From Syngnathus acus (taxonomy: Eukaryota; Chordata; Actinopteri; Syngnathiformes; Syngnathidae): a stretch of 64,000 nt of DNA. The position numbers and the translations under genes are program-made. The stretch covers positions 7,372,501-7,436,500 of the forward strand of contig NC_051094.1 of NCBI RefSeq assembly GCF_901709675.1, read 5' to 3'. Within the stretch, counting starts at the first letter, position 1. Every line of letters begins with the position of its first letter. The notes below the pieces were generated by a model, which saw nothing but the letters and a program-made list of their open reading frames with translations, did no database searches and was not told where the DNA came from. Shown here piece by piece: positions 1-26,666 of this stretch.

Positions 1-1694
1 AGCACCTTCAAATAAAGACCACAAATTGGGTGTTTTCAACAATTCTTTTGTTCAGATGATCTTTCATCAAAACCTTTAATGAGAGCCATATGGCGAACTC
101 GTGATTAAATATAGAGTACTTCTGTCACCTTTGGTTACTTAGCAGCGTGCCTCAGGGAAGGCGGGATACCGAGTGACGGCAGTCGTGTTGTCATTTGCCG
201 CGCTGACAGGGTGTGCAAAGCATACAGTTTGCTTGTTGTGTGAGGAGGCACACGAGATGCTTGTCTCTGCACTGGAGCGTGCGTGTCACCTGCCCCGACA
301 CACTCGACTAAATCACTACATGGATAGTGTGTGCGTACGTGGATGTCACAGGGCCCACCGGTGTGATGGCATTGTCATGCACACATGCGCACGATTTGTT
401 GTCACACGCTGTGTGAGTCTGACAGAGTGGCGTAGCAACAGGAACACCGCTGAGAAATACAGTGTGTGTGTTTATAATCTTGAATTTAAATTAAAACATA
501 ATTCTCAGGCATGGAGTGTCTCTAAATGCTACTATTTATCCATTTGAGTAAAATGAATAAATGTTTTATTTTGTAGACAGCTGATATCAACTATTGTCAT
601 TCAGAGCATTTATTTGAAAAGTCAAAATACCAAATAATTCCGGTGAGGTTTTTTGCGTGTCTGTTGACTCGTGTCCGCCTTTGTGATGTGCTACTCCCTC
701 CTACTGGTGGAAATTGTCAGTTACAGGAGTTGAATGGGTGTGGGTGATCGGCTTTTGTGTCCCCATATAAACTTATCTTGTGTCCATGGTCACAGTCTGA
801 CAGGGAAAGATTTATGTTGGCTAAATTCTGGAATAATTTTTATCTTAAAGGGGGAAAAGGATTAATAATACATCATTTATGATTGTCATTATTATTAGTT
901 TGTAGTTGTCGAAATACGGTATTCTGATTAATATTGCGTGTTAAGTAAGAATTAAAGAATCAAGCAGTTTTATTCATCTCAGGGTTGGCAATTTTGCCAC
1001 TTGCTGCCAAAAATGACATGACAGTTGCTCAGACCTCAGGCAAAGACTAGTCACGGCTCCGCTTGCGAATGTCCCATGACCAAACCCAGCACACAGGTAA
1101 GCCATGATTGGTCATTACCTGAGCCCCGAGCATCTGTGATGTCATTTTCAAATAATTACAACAAATATCGACAAAAAGTAGTTTATTCTCATTTTTCTGT
1201 CACTTCATTACTTTTTTTCTCAACAACAGGTAACTTTGAACATATTACAGCTTACAGAAATGTTGTATTTCTTTTGAATAAAAATGTGAACAAAAGAAAA
1301 AGTGCTTATGTTCATCCAAAACATCAGCTTCCAGTAATAAGGTCCACTCAGCTATTAACTGTCCAAACAGTTTTTGCACATGAATGTAATTTATGAGCAA
1401 AGTGACTTTGAAAGTGTGCTCATGCAGCCAGTCTCCAGCATTACTAGAAAACATACTTGATTATGAGCCGACAGATATGATAAATTAGTTTGCTCTGCAT
1501 TTGCACTTTGCCCCCCTCCTATTGCATCCCTCGCTCTCTCTCCCTCTATCATCTTTTTACTCCAAGTCACACCCACCGCTTCCCTCGCTCTCTACACTCG
1601 GCTCTTCTCCTTTTCACTAACACTGGACGCTGAAGCCTCGGTGGTACCAAGTGGGCTCTGTTGGATTTGGAATAGCCCCCCCTTTCCCGGTCCC
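1..1694. other. Gene-free 5' flank of the first pde4d exon
   Basis: I see no supported coding region here. The open frames are short, have no recognisable motif and lie in ordinary AT-rich sequence. The stretch at about 975-1165 belongs to a dispersed repeat (listed separately). The last 200 bases, from about 1500, become pyrimidine-rich and then GC-rich as they approach the start codon at 1718, which fits a promoter and 5' leader. No TATA box is evident. Confidence 0.6.
975..1165. repeat. Partial copy of a dispersed MITE-like repeat
   Basis: The reverse complement of about 985-1065 contains the words CAACTGTCATGTCATTTT and GGCAGCAAGTGGCAAAAT. These match the repeat at about 8020-8090, and partly the copy at 26667-26976. 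A second, forward-oriented piece (GATTGGTCATTACCTGAG, then CTGTGATGTCATTTTCA) follows at 1105-1153. The copy therefore looks like two oppositely oriented pieces of the same family. No coding potential is seen. Confidence 0.55.
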
Positions 1695-1721
1695 ATGAAC
1701 CCCCGCCCCTGGTCGAGATGA
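1695..1721 (+). promoter_or_regulatory. Upstream ORF overlapping the pde4d start (ATGA)
   Basis: An ATG at 1695 opens an 8-codon frame (M-N-P-R-P-W-S-R) ending in TGA at 1719-1721. That TGA overlaps the candidate pde4d start ATG at 1718-1720 as ATGA. Such a layout commonly lowers initiation at the main start or makes it depend on reinitiation. Function is inferred; the overlap is seen directly. Confidence 0.5.
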
Positions 1722-1845
1722 GTTTGCCGGTCAACTCCGAGTACCTGTCTCTGGAGAGGATAGCGCGCTACCGCCACGCCTGCTCCAACGGCTCGCCCTA
1801 CGCCACCAACAAGCCCATCGACATCAAACCTCGCGGCAGGAGAGG
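1718..1845 (+). CDS. pde4d: Candidate long-form pde4d alternative first exon (unrecognised N-terminus)
   Basis: An ATG in good context (GTCGAGATGA) begins 42 codons plus two bases, followed by a GT donor (GTATGC) at 1846. The reading is MSLPVNSEYLSLERIARYRH at the start and ends in a basic stretch around KPRGRR. The leftover phase (two bases) is the same as that of the PDE4D9-type exon, so it joins in frame to the UCR1 exon at 12135 as GG|T. The exon is GC-rich and uses coding-like codons, unlike its surroundings. The resulting protein would be 735 residues. I do not recognise this N-terminus among the mammalian PDE4D isoforms I know (D3, D4, D5, D7, D8, D9). It may be fish-specific or a divergent known form, or belong to another transcript. 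Splicing to 12135 is inferred. Confidence 0.6.
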
Positions 1846-4800
1846 GTATGCAAGGCAGAGGGGCTTGGCTAAATCGAGTCCAAAAAGTTGTGTGCTTGCT
1901 TTGAGAGCCAGAAACTCAGCCTGAACTTGAACGGTTTGCTTTGTGTGCATGCTTATGACCGCGTATCTGCTGAGTTCTTCCACCTGCTGTAGTTTACCAC
2001 TGTTTACTCAACATTGTATATATCTGTGTTGTGTGTGTGTGGGGAGTTTTATATCCCTTGGGGGGCCCAAACAAGGATCACAGAGGACCCTCGCCCCCAA
2101 AACTTCTTATGATATAGTTGAATTTGCATGTTTGTTTGGCATTTTGATGCAAATGATATTTTTCAAAATCTACTGGCGGATAACATGGGAATATTGTGCA
2201 AATTATTTATTTATTTCAATTTGCATTTAACTTTTTAAGTGATGCTGCTGGGCCTGCGAAGTGAAGTAAAACTAACACTCCAGATATAGTGAAATTTTAG
2301 AAAATTGTATGTATTGTAGAAAACTTTATTTGTTTGTTTAAAGTTTTCATTGAACTATTTAAGACATGCTGCTTTGTCTCGGAGGTACCCAAACTTTTTG
2401 TAGGAATTTTAAAACAAATTCTATTGTCCAAGATAAAAAGAAAAAAAAACTTCAACATGTTGAAAATCTGAACAGCTGTTTCATAAACCTATGTAAAGGG
2501 ACTGCATCACAAATATTTTAGTTTCATTTATTGTTTTATTTATTTTAATTGCAAATACATATCAACTCCAAATATGTTATCAACTTCCATGACTTCTAAT
2601 AATTGACATCAACCTTAAAAATACTGCAAAACGACTAACAAATAACCATTTCTCTGTAGCCAATCAGGTTTTAATAATAATAATGATAATAATAATAAAA
2701 TAATATTATTAAACACGTAAAATCTGAATTGCGTAAGCTTTCATTGGTCAAATCAGAAAACAAAAAGGCATTTTTGATTTATCCTCAAAACTAAGTAGAG
2801 ACACAGAGAGCCATCTCTGGTTAAAATTTGACCAGTGTAATGATTCAAAGGCATGTTTTCCAGAATGTAGCTTTTTTATGTACCTGGTGTACCTTTTTAT
2901 TGCCAGTGTTTGAAATAGTGGCCAGTGTCAGCATTTTCGCTTGGCCCCCTTCAGCTCGATGCCCCGGGCAAGCGCCTGGGTCGCTGCCCTGTTGCAGTGT
3001 CTGTTTGCATGTGTGCCTTTGTGTCATATTCCCATATTCCTCATTTTTGCTTTTTCCGACAACAAGGTTAACGACGAATGAACACTCAATCAAGGTGTTC
3101 AGGCGCACCGCTCATAATCCGTGCACTCTGTGTCCATTAAGGCCCCGCACAGCAAATTTCAGGACCTTATTAGATCCATTATCATGCTGCCATATTTTTT
3201 TGTTAGCAGCATACACTCAGTGACCTCGAACAACAACACAGGAAAAAAAATATATATATAGATAAATGTGAAATCTGGATATTCACTTGTATGTGCCTAT
3301 CTTGATGTGTGTGTGTGTGTGTGTGATGTCGGAGTATTTGCATATGAACTTAAGATAATGGCTGTGTAGACATATAGATATGGTGGAGCCTTGTCAATAG
3401 CGCGCCTGAGCCATCTGTGCTCTGCCTCCTTTAGTGCTATTTATATATATTTCAGCGTTTACTTAGAGTGCTTTCTCTATGTGTACCACAAGCGAGACGT
3501 TTTCCTCCCCCCCCTAAACAAAATCAATCATCTTGTGTTTGTCGGTTTAATCTGTGCTGCAGCTCTTTGAGGGCAGGCTTAATGCTGCACTTGCAGAACA
3601 ATCAGCACTAGGTGGCTGTCTTGTACATCAGGGGCGGGCAAGATTTTTGATTTCACTTATGATGGACCGTTTGAGTCTTCTCAGGGCTCCACTGAAAAAA
3701 CAATGGTGTGTTGAATTTGCTCCAAAATAATTTTGTGACAAAATAAAATGATCTGGTTTCAGATCATTTTATTTTGTCACAAAATTATTTTGGTTCCAGA
3801 TACGCCACTTATCTGGAGTATCTGAATCCATCTATTTCATGCAACAACTTGACAAAAAAACATTTGAGTAAAAAAAAATTCTTTGCACTGAGCTAATATT
3901 TAATTTTATTTTTGAAGTTATTCTTATTGTTAATATTTTTGTATTATCATTATTAGTCTATTATATTTCTAAAAGACTATACTGGAAAACCTGTCCATAT
4001 CAAACAGCACTTGGTTGTGATATTTGCCTTACGTAAAAGTTGAAAATGTCCCGAAGAAGTGTTGCATTGAGTTGAAATGTGATTTACAGTATGATGCGGA
4101 ATCTTGGCTCCAAAGAGCCTGTTTGTTTGCTGTTTCGCAACAACAGTCTCAAGTGTCGTTTTGAGTTCGCTTTTATGCTGTGTTGAGGTGTGTTTACGAT
4201 GACGCTCACACGTAATGAGTACATGTTTGTGCTTGTGAGCTCACCGGCACACGCACGAACGTACGTACGCAACGCAGCATCCTGCATTCACCTCAAGGCC
4301 GCCGATACCGCCACCTTTCTTTCATAACATGAAAGCCCATGCCTGCAATTGGAGTGGATGACCGCGTATTATCAGTCAAAAGGGTCGGGCAGGCCGTTTG
4401 TTATGCTTTGAAAGGGTTTGCAGATGGACGCATTTCCATCTGCATGTCTTTTACATACGCTGTGCTTGCCGCGAACAAAAGGGAACCTTACGCCGACTGA
4501 TGTCACTCTGCCGTCGCTTACGTCTCTGGTTGGTCAGAAATGTACAAGGCTGCTTTTAAATTGACCTCAGGGCGTCTTGGGTGTTCTTCTTTGTCGGTGT
4601 AAAACAGCCACAGTTTTATGATGGGGGTAGGGAAACAGTTCTTCGCGATGCAGTTCTAAAAACACAAGTAACAATGAAAAAGCCCCTGCAATCATTTTTT
4701 ATGATCTATTTCTAGCGTCGGAGCTATTGAAAATTTTGCGACCAATTCAATGCCCTGAGAAAGAAATGATCTGGAGGAATGAGAATATTCACAGAAAAAT

Positions 4801-5629
4801 TCGGGTACAGAAAGAAAGAATGGAAAAAGTTTGGTCTTCTCTCTATGCCATCATTGTAGTACTGATAGGCAGATCAATTCAATTAAGGCTTAATATTTTG
4901 ATAGTGACATTTTTTTTTTGCGGCCTTGGCTCAATAAAAGGTTGGGAAACACCAATTGAGGATACGCACACCTGACTGGGGCGCATTTGGATTTTTTGTC
5001 ACTAATCATTGATTCTACTACAATCATTTTCTGGGGTTCAGAATTTCTTAAGTATTATGTTGTTGTTTTTTTTAACTTTGGGTACTTATCTAACTGTCAC
5101 TTTCTTATCTCCCATCAAACACATTTCCAGTCCACTCCCTCACATTTTCTTTGCTACAGTCAAAGAACATATGGGGCCCGTGGCCGCTTCTCCTGGCATC
5201 GTTGCCGTTGGTTTTAGGTTACCCTGGCAGCGTGGGTGATCGACGCGTGAGATTGTAAGGATGCCTGGGAGTTAGCGAGAGCTGAAAGCAAGTCCCGCCC
5301 TGTAAGGAATTACTATGACCAAAACAACCCCTCCCACTTGCACTCAAAAGCCTGGCTGCAGCTGTGGAGTGAGGCAGAGAGAGCGCGAAGAGTCATGTAA
5401 CGCTTCCACTCGGGTGAGGGGTCGAGGGTGCCGAGTGGGGGAGCGGAACCCAGGAAGTTGTCTGGATTCCAAACGAGCCTTGAAAGGAAGTCGGGAATCA
5501 TCTGGAATACGGACGACTTGGGAGCGTACAGGACTGGAGCTCCAGGTGGCCCTTGAGTGGCTGTGTTGGGGTGGCTTCATGTGTGTGTGCTTGAGTAGAG
5601 CAAGTGGATGTGGACGGGAACAGGAGAAC
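1846..5629. other. Intronic or intergenic DNA between the first two pde4d promoters
   Basis: No coding exon is supported. The stretch holds a perfect hairpin at 3722-3793, a hAT-like terminal fragment around 3628-3700 (GGGGCGGGCAA-type end with 'GGACCGTTTGAG'), simple AT-rich DNA, and a GC-richer zone from about 5160 that is probably the promoter and leader for the exon at 5630. Confidence 0.55.
3722..3793. repeat. Perfect 34-bp inverted repeat with 4-nt loop
   Basis: Bases 3722-3755 are exactly complementary in reverse to bases 3760-3793, with loop GTTT at 3756-3759. The arms are AT-rich, beginning CCAAAATAATTTTGTGAC and ending in GATCTG. No mismatch is present, so the copy is young, kept by selection, or an assembly foldback. 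The flanking bases do not pair further and no obvious target-site duplication is seen. It could be a small foldback transposon or a hairpin RNA precursor. Confidence 0.85.
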
Positions 5630-5694
5630 ATGAGTATCATTCTAAAGCCAAGGTCGCGCTCCACCAGCTCGCTGAAGAACACTGAAGGAATATG
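5630..5694 (+). CDS. pde4d: pde4d alternative first exon, PDE4D9 type
   Basis: The ATG at 5630 opens the peptide MSIILKPRSRSTSS, then L-K-N-T-E-G-I, and stops at a GT donor (GTAAAT) at 5695. Human PDE4D9 begins MSIIMKPRSRSTSS, so the match is nearly exact. The two leftover bases TG join T at 12135 to give Cys, which reproduces the mammalian junction ...C-FDVDNG. With the fourteen shared exons the total is 2145 bases, giving a 714-residue long-form enzyme with UCR1, UCR2 and the catalytic domain. A TG microsatellite starts 38 bases after the donor. The basic, serine-rich N-terminus is of the kind that targets PDE4 isoforms inside the cell. Confidence 0.93.
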
Positions 5695-5730
5695 GTAAAT
5701 AGTAGAATTGACAATCTTCATTCTGTCCTC

Positions 5731-5894
<164 letters not shown>

Positions 5895-7024
5895 ACACGC
5901 TATTGTTCACCATTCCTTCCTTCCTGTTTGAGTGTTACTTATACCTCCTGTTGGTTTACATCCGACCTACGCCGTATTACACTCCACAGTCTCCACTTTG
6001 CTGCTACAGCCCTTAGTCTCCTCTCGGATATAATTCTCACAGTTGCCTACAGCTAAGAATGATTAGAATGTCAATGGAAATTTGAATGAGCTGACACCAA
6101 ATACAAATGCGTATCAAGACCAGGAAATAGTTTCTTGGGAAAGTTTGAAAGGATGGCATTGTATGTTGGAGATATGTGGTGCCAGAAGTCACCTCTTCTG
6201 TTTAGAGATGGTCTTTTCACCTTCATGTTGATGGTTTCCGTCACACCTCTTACACACCACCTGTCTTCTCTGTCAAGAATATATCGATTTTTTTTGTCTT
6301 CTCTGATGTCACCATGCTGTGACTGACGCACCGAGAAGTAAATACTGAAGCACCTCTTTCACGTCTATTGTATTGTGGTTTTTTGTTAGCGTTTCAATGC
6401 CACGTTGTTTTCAGCTTCCCAAGGTACTAATTTGAAGGTAAAACTTGTGAGGCTGTAACTGTGCAGTGAAAATGGGGATTTGCGTCACTACCTACCTGAG
6501 CGGGGTCATTCATTGGGGTGAACAGAGGCTGTGATTTACCAAAGTCAAATTTCTTGTTTGGCACGCTCAAACATGGCGAATAAAAACTCTTGAATCTTCA
6601 ATATAGTCTCGCACTTCTCTTCAAGCCAGTGTTGAAGCAGTTTATTGACAAACTGCAACATAGAGAAACCTTGATCAATCAATTCATCAGTAAAATGTTC
6701 ATGTGTTGCCAGTCTAACATATTTGGGGCAATTTCTTCTTCTAATTTGTATGCCCTGATCTCAACATGAAGTGTCATCATATTTCTTACGATGAATTGTC
6801 ACAAATTGTCTAAACGTGGATATTTATTAAAATATCCATAGTAGGAAGTGCAGCGAGATGACATCAGTTGAAAGTTTCAGGCTTCGGATCTCTCACCCTC
6901 TCTGGATACGCGGACTTCCTCAAACATTCCAAAAACATCTACGTTACGTTCATTGAAAACTGTGTGCACTTGCTAATTGACTGGCAGTCAGTCCATCTAT
7001 GTACTTACTCTATTAAATAGACCC

Positions 7025-7075
7025 AAGCTCACCTGTGACCCTCATGAGGACAAGCGATGTAGAAAATGGACGGAC
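7025..7075 (-). repeat. Short remnant of a common fish interspersed repeat
   Basis: The words CTGTGACCCTCATGAGGACA and AAGCGATGTAGAAAATGGA resemble the frequent fish repeat end usually read as 'atccatccattttctatacc gcttatcctca' on the other strand. A second copy in the opposite orientation is at 22080-22160. It is short and non-coding. Confidence 0.5.
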
Positions 7076-7849
7076 CTCCGTTGTATCCAGGTTTTCTTTT
7101 TTTTAACCGGTGGCACCCCTATAGGGCCTCAGGCAAGACTTCAGGTTTCAAACGGTCACTGGTCCCCACCATCTCCATTTGTCCTCCGAGGAAGTAGTCG
7201 CTCTCTTTCGCTTTGGTACAGCAGATAAACAAAGATGCAGCCCGAGGCGCAACCTGCCCTGCCCTCATCTTGTCTCGACTCGTCCTTGGCTGTCGGCTCG
7301 CATTTCCTTCTGACAAATTGTCCTCCTGTCGCTTCCACGCCGGGAGGAGGGAGCCCGGTAAAGATGCTCCTCCACTGTCGTGCTGTCAGACAGTGCTGAA
7401 ATAAATCTCCAAATCCATGCCGCGATCGTACAGGACAGAGGAGAACGCCTCTTCTCTGATTTCCTATTTTTAACTACATCCTTTCATCAGTTCTTTCTTG
7501 CACATTTCTGTAGTCTCTTTATCACACGAAATGTGAAAAAAATAGCTCTGAAAGGTGTGGGAGATTGTTTGGCTTTGTCTGTTAGGATAAGACAGTACTT
7601 TACTCTGGTGTTCTTTTGTGGTACTTGTTTGTGTTTGCATGTGGAGCTGACACCCTCGGGTAATGTGCGGCACACCTCCTGTCTCAATACCACAACAGAG
7701 ATGATGTCTGTTTATTTTGAATTGAATTGAAAACTGGGAGCGTTAAGGTCAAAAGCTGGTCAACCTTCCCTCTGCATTTAACAAAACCCAGAGCAGCAGC
7801 CCTGCTTAGCTTTTGGTTTTGGCATGGTAGCAAGTCTGGGACTTATGGT

Positions 7850-8222
7850 GGACATTCAGACAATGGAGCTTGAAAGTGACTCTGGAACGTAGCCCAGACT
7901 AACTAGTAATGTAATCAGTCTAGTGGTGGTTATTATGAAAAGCAGGCAAGTGGTGGAGTTGCAATCCGGTGAATTCAGCTCATTAGTTTTCTGAAGCTGA
8001 GCTGTGATTGGTTGTGACCTGAAACTGGCAACTGTGATGTCATTTTCAGTCGACAGCAAGTGGCAAAATGGCCGCCTCCAGAGATGAATACAAACAAGGA
8101 CATTTTGCTGTCTAACTCATATTCCACAAATGTAATATTAATCAAAATGCAGCATTTAGACTAGTGGGGGCACATACCACATATTATTGTAAAGAAAGTT
8201 TTTGGGTTGACCTCCCCTTTAA
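7850..8222. repeat. MITE-like repeat, reference copy in this window
   Basis: The right end at 8207-8222 reads TTGACCTCCCCTTTAA, which is the reverse complement (one mismatch) of TTAAAGGGGAAGTCAA at 26667 and 12047. The internal words CTGTGATGTCATTTTCAG, GACAGCAAGTGGCAAAATGG and ATTTAGACTAGTG recur in the copies at about 975-1165 and 26667-26976. The left boundary is uncertain. A T-rich run at 8225-8247 follows. No transposase is encoded, so it is non-autonomous. Confidence 0.6.
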
Positions 8223-8900
8223 CCTTTTTTTTTTTTTTTTTTTTTTTAAAAAAACCAGCATTCTCGCACCTCTGCCCCACTTCAAAAACACAGATGATGG
8301 CATGCTGAGATGAAGCGTGGAGGAATGGAATTGTCTGACGTTGACTTGAAGCACTTTCATCTGGACTTCGTCTGCCGTCAGTCGACTGAGCGACGATGCA
8401 GCTCGCATGTGCACAGGACCTGTTTTATATTAGTCACATTCGAGTCTTTAGATTCCTAGCGGCACGGTAGCGGAACTGGTTGAGTGCGTGACCTTTATTT
8501 TGCACGCGTGTCACGACTGAATGGCTCATCTGAATGGAGCATTGACAGTCAGCGTGGAGACTACGAGCAGCGAGTGTTGACTTTTTTGCGCTCCATCTGG
8601 CAGAACAAGATTAACCAGACAGAGTTGGATGACACAATTGGCTACTTTTGTATGCTAATTTTCTCTCCAAGGACGTTGACACCAATGACATACATTGTTG
8701 GTAAATAAAACAAGAGTTTAAGTAAATACACCTTCAAGATTCAATGACATTTAATACTGCAAACTACGAGCAATATATTTTAAAGTCTCAAGATAAAATA
8801 AATTGCAAAATATTGTGGCGCAAGGTAGAGTTGTAGAGTAATTTCATTCAGAAAAAAAACTGTTGCTTTCCCCCCCATTCATAAATGTAAATATAGTAAT

Positions 8901-8952
8901 ATAATAATTATTATTATTATTATTACTATTATTTCATTATTATTATTATTGT
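8901..8952. repeat. (ATT)n-rich simple repeat
   Basis: A degenerate ATT/TTA trinucleotide run occupies this interval. Similar tracts occur at about 2676-2710 and 29031-29080. None has coding value. Confidence 0.85.
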
Positions 8953-9779
8953 TGGATATTGCTTTGGTTACATCCTCTGTTTAAGTGCCACTTGAAATTT
9001 GAGATTGCTCTGCACTAGGTTTTTCTTCTCGTTTTTAAATGAGTTAACAATTTTGGCTGCTGCTGAAAGCATATTAACCAACTGTGACATGCACCAAGCA
9101 GAGGCTGACCTGCACTGTCCATATTTGTTTACAGAGTAGATGTGTGGCTAAAGTGGGTGAGGCAGACGCTTGTGTCCGTGGGCCATTGATTTTTACAGAT
9201 AGAAAGGAATGTGAATGTAAAATTGTTCATTTCAACACTGACATAATTCATTCTATAAATGAAATACACAATGGTACATATTAGAAATGACATGACTCTT
9301 TATAATAAAAATGCATTGTGGGCCAGATTCAAGTCCAGTTCATGTCTTATGTGGCCCCCAAGCCATACTTTGCCCACCAGAACCTCATTTGTTCTGCGTA
9401 AGAACTTTGTACCGTGCTCAATGTTCTGTATCATAAATACTAATACGTCCCACACAGTGTTGATAATTAATAATCTCACACCGCTTGCGGAGTGTGAGGA
9501 GGAGTCGCTTTCAGTGAAGTTTCCTGACATTCGAGCATGCAACTTGACTCGCGTGGGAAGCATTGTTCCTTGCCGGCCATCTGGCGTATTTGCTATGTAT
9601 GGGCAGTTAAAGCTAGAGCTTCCATCTTTGAACAAGTTGCTGTCCTCTTGGAAGTCAACGAGACATATTGTTTTATCACAAAGGCAGATTAGAGGCGTAT
9701 TTGGAATCTGCTGACTCTTGAAATATTTTCTTCCTTGGCGGCCAAGTCGTTCCTTGGAAAGAAAATCTTCCGTTGGGTG

Positions 9780-9787
9780 TGACGTCA
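9780..9787 (+). promoter_or_regulatory. Full palindromic CRE (TGACGTCA) in pde4d intron
   Basis: The octamer TGACGTCA is present exactly. It is the consensus cAMP response element bound by CREB/ATF proteins. It lies in the intron between the PDE4D9-type first exon and the UCR1 exon. Several PDE4D promoters in mammals respond to cAMP, so an unseen first exon (for example PDE4D3 type) could lie nearby, but I could not find one. Function is inferred. Confidence 0.35.
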
Positions 9788-11378
9788 GAGCTCAATAAGA
9801 CATTCCCAGAGAGGGTGTGTTCTTTACCACCACCACACACACACTTAGACTTATACAGTAGGTTGCAAATTCCAAATGCGGGTGGGGGGGTGATTTACTT
9901 TATTACACCCTTGTAACCTTTTTTAATTTGCACTGGACAAATACTCCATATATTTATATAAAAACAACTCGTACTGAAACTCATCAAAACTAAACTAAAA
10001 TGAAGTGCACTCACTCTCCCCCCCCCCCCCCCCCCCCCAAAAAGCAAAACAAAATAAAAAAATGACAACCAAAAGAACAGTGACATAGAAAAAGATTATT
10101 CAAGCAGAATAAAAGGGTAGGCGAAAAATTGCCAAGTTGACTTTGTCCCCATTCTGTGTCGGCGCTGTTGGTACGGACCATGGGGAATACAGTTTTTATT
10201 TTTTTATTATTATTTTTTTTTTAGTAGTGTAAAGGGTGCTTGTCTGAATGTGAGGTTTCATTTTCATGCCTGATGCTAAATATGAAATGTGGCGGTGAGA
10301 GGAATGTGGTGCAGAGACACCGGATGATGTCCAGTCAACACAAACGAGGAGTTACTGGAGTCATACTGGCTGTGTGCATGCATGCATGCGTGTGTGTGAG
10401 AATATGAGTGTGAGAGAAAGAGGGAACAATTCGATTGCCCTTTCCTTGCCAGCCAAAACTGACACACACCCTTAGCTGCTGCTGCTACCCAGACAACAGA
10501 GGGTGAGAACCCAGTGTTGGGGGGGTGGGGGGGCTTCCTCACACTTTGGCTCGCTGTAACATAGCGACACGTGTATCCACACACAGATAACATGTTCATC
10601 CACATCTAACAATTTTAACGCTTCTATATCAGTTATCACAATTGGAACCAAAAGTACCATTTAGCTTTTTCCCCTAAACACACATTGTCACTTTATGGAG
10701 TATTTTATTGTTTTTAGCGAATAATGTCTTTTTACACATTAAATGACATGCAGGAGGTTCCTATAGAATATTTCCGAGTATTTTTCTGTGTGTGAAGTGT
10801 TTGTACTCCAGTGGTTGCTATTCCATATTGCTCTCGCTGTGTTTAGTATCGGTCGCACCTACTTCTTGCTAAATGACGCATAAAAGATAAATGGATAAGT
10901 TCAACCATCATAGCTAAAGTATTGGGACACATGTTCACTGCACGTACCAGAAGTGAAATGGTCCCAGAAGCAGACATTGGCGCTGTATCTCAAATCTGCT
11001 TACACGGCACTCGGATTGGCAGATAGCCGAAATGTATCAGATATTTCTTCATATTTGCAAGAGGCCTGAGTCTGATTTGAAGATATATCGGTTGTGTGTG
11101 TTTTTTTTTTTCCTTGTCTTCATTTGGCAAAGTGTAACTAAATCGTTTATCTCGCTGAGTCAAATTTTCCTTTTCTTATGTCAGAGAATTTATTTCTCCT
11201 GAACTGAATAATATAATCCCAATTACGTGAAATATCTTCCTTGTTCTTTTATTCCCACTTTTTTCTGTGAAGGTATGAATCAGCTCTGATGAGAAAACGA
11301 TTCACGCGCTCTCACAATGTATTTCCCTTTCCACCGTTCCAATTATCCACGTGCGTACGGCATGCCTCAACACGTTGC

Positions 11379-11386
11379 TGACGTCA
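11379..11386 (+). promoter_or_regulatory. Full palindromic CRE (TGACGTCA) upstream of UCR1 exon
   Basis: A second exact TGACGTCA octamer occurs 750 bases before the UCR1 exon. No recognisable isoform start was found beside it. It is a sequence match only. Confidence 0.33.
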
Positions 11387-11603
11387 TCCTGTTGCACACA
11401 CACACTACAAAGTTAGTCACACAGGATTAAGGATATGCCCTTATCCACAGTGAGGATGATGATTATGTGCGGGGGGGCACGTCATAGCTCGGCGTCATGG
11501 GATGCCCCCCACCCCCCCCCACCCCCCCAGCCTCCCTCACAACCATTTGGGATTATGGGATGGGTCAGCAACAGATCTCACCTGCCTGTGACACAAGTAC
11601 TAG

Positions 11604-11777
11604 TACCGTAATTTTCGGACTATAAGTCGCGGTTTTTTTTCATAGTTTGGGTGGGGGGGGCGACTTATACTCAGGAGCGACTTATATACATATATATGGT
11701 TTTTTTCACTTTTTTGGGCATTTTATGGCTGGTGCGACTTATACTCCGGTGCGACTTATAGTCCGAAAATTACGGTA
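11604..11777. mobile_element. 174-bp MITE with 27-bp terminal inverted repeats
   Basis: The left end at 11604-11630 (TACCGTAATTTTCGGACTAT then AAGTCGC) is repeated exactly, inverted, at 11751-11777. Inside are further GCGACTTATA words in both directions. The element encodes nothing and is a non-autonomous DNA transposon. This end sequence is familiar from high-copy fish MITEs; the superfamily is not assigned here. Confidence 0.9.
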
Positions 11778-12027
11778 GTCATTGGCCGGTCGATAAATTC
11801 TCTCTGGAGACTAAGGCGTTCGGGTTGGTGTTGCCGAGGTGGCAATGATTTGCTGTTTGAGTCGTGAGTCAGTGGCATCCCCCAGTGCAGGGGTTGTGCT
11901 CAAGGGCAACGTTAGATTTTTAAAATAGATTGTTGAGGAAGGTCATGAAAAAGGATAAAAATGGTCCTTAATTTGAGAAAATAAATTATTATAATTTTTT
12001 TTTTTAAATATAGTTCAAATAAGTTAG

Positions 12028-26546
<14,519 letters not shown>

Positions 26547-26666
26547 CAGTTTAGGGAGTGATGAACTGCTTCTTAGTAATGATTATTTATAGAATTTTTA
26601 TTTTGGGGGGGGGTATGGTTTTATCTTACTTGTATGTTCCCCTTCTGCCCTGCTCAGACACTGATT
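26547..26666 (+). other. Start of pde4d 3' untranslated region
   Basis: Sequence directly after the pde4d stop codon has no continuation of coding sequence. A clear polyadenylation site could not be fixed. Candidate AATAAA words occur much later (for example near 30182 and 30411), so the 3' UTR may be several kilobases long, as it is in mammalian PDE4D. Confidence 0.5.

Noticed and set aside
173-547. 124-codon frame at the left edge
   Set aside because: Cys/His-rich by composition (TGTG-rich DNA) with no recognisable zinc-finger spacing or splice context.
9259-9714. 151-codon frame in a pde4d intron
   Set aside because: No motif, no codon-usage signal, and an overlapping antisense frame of similar length.
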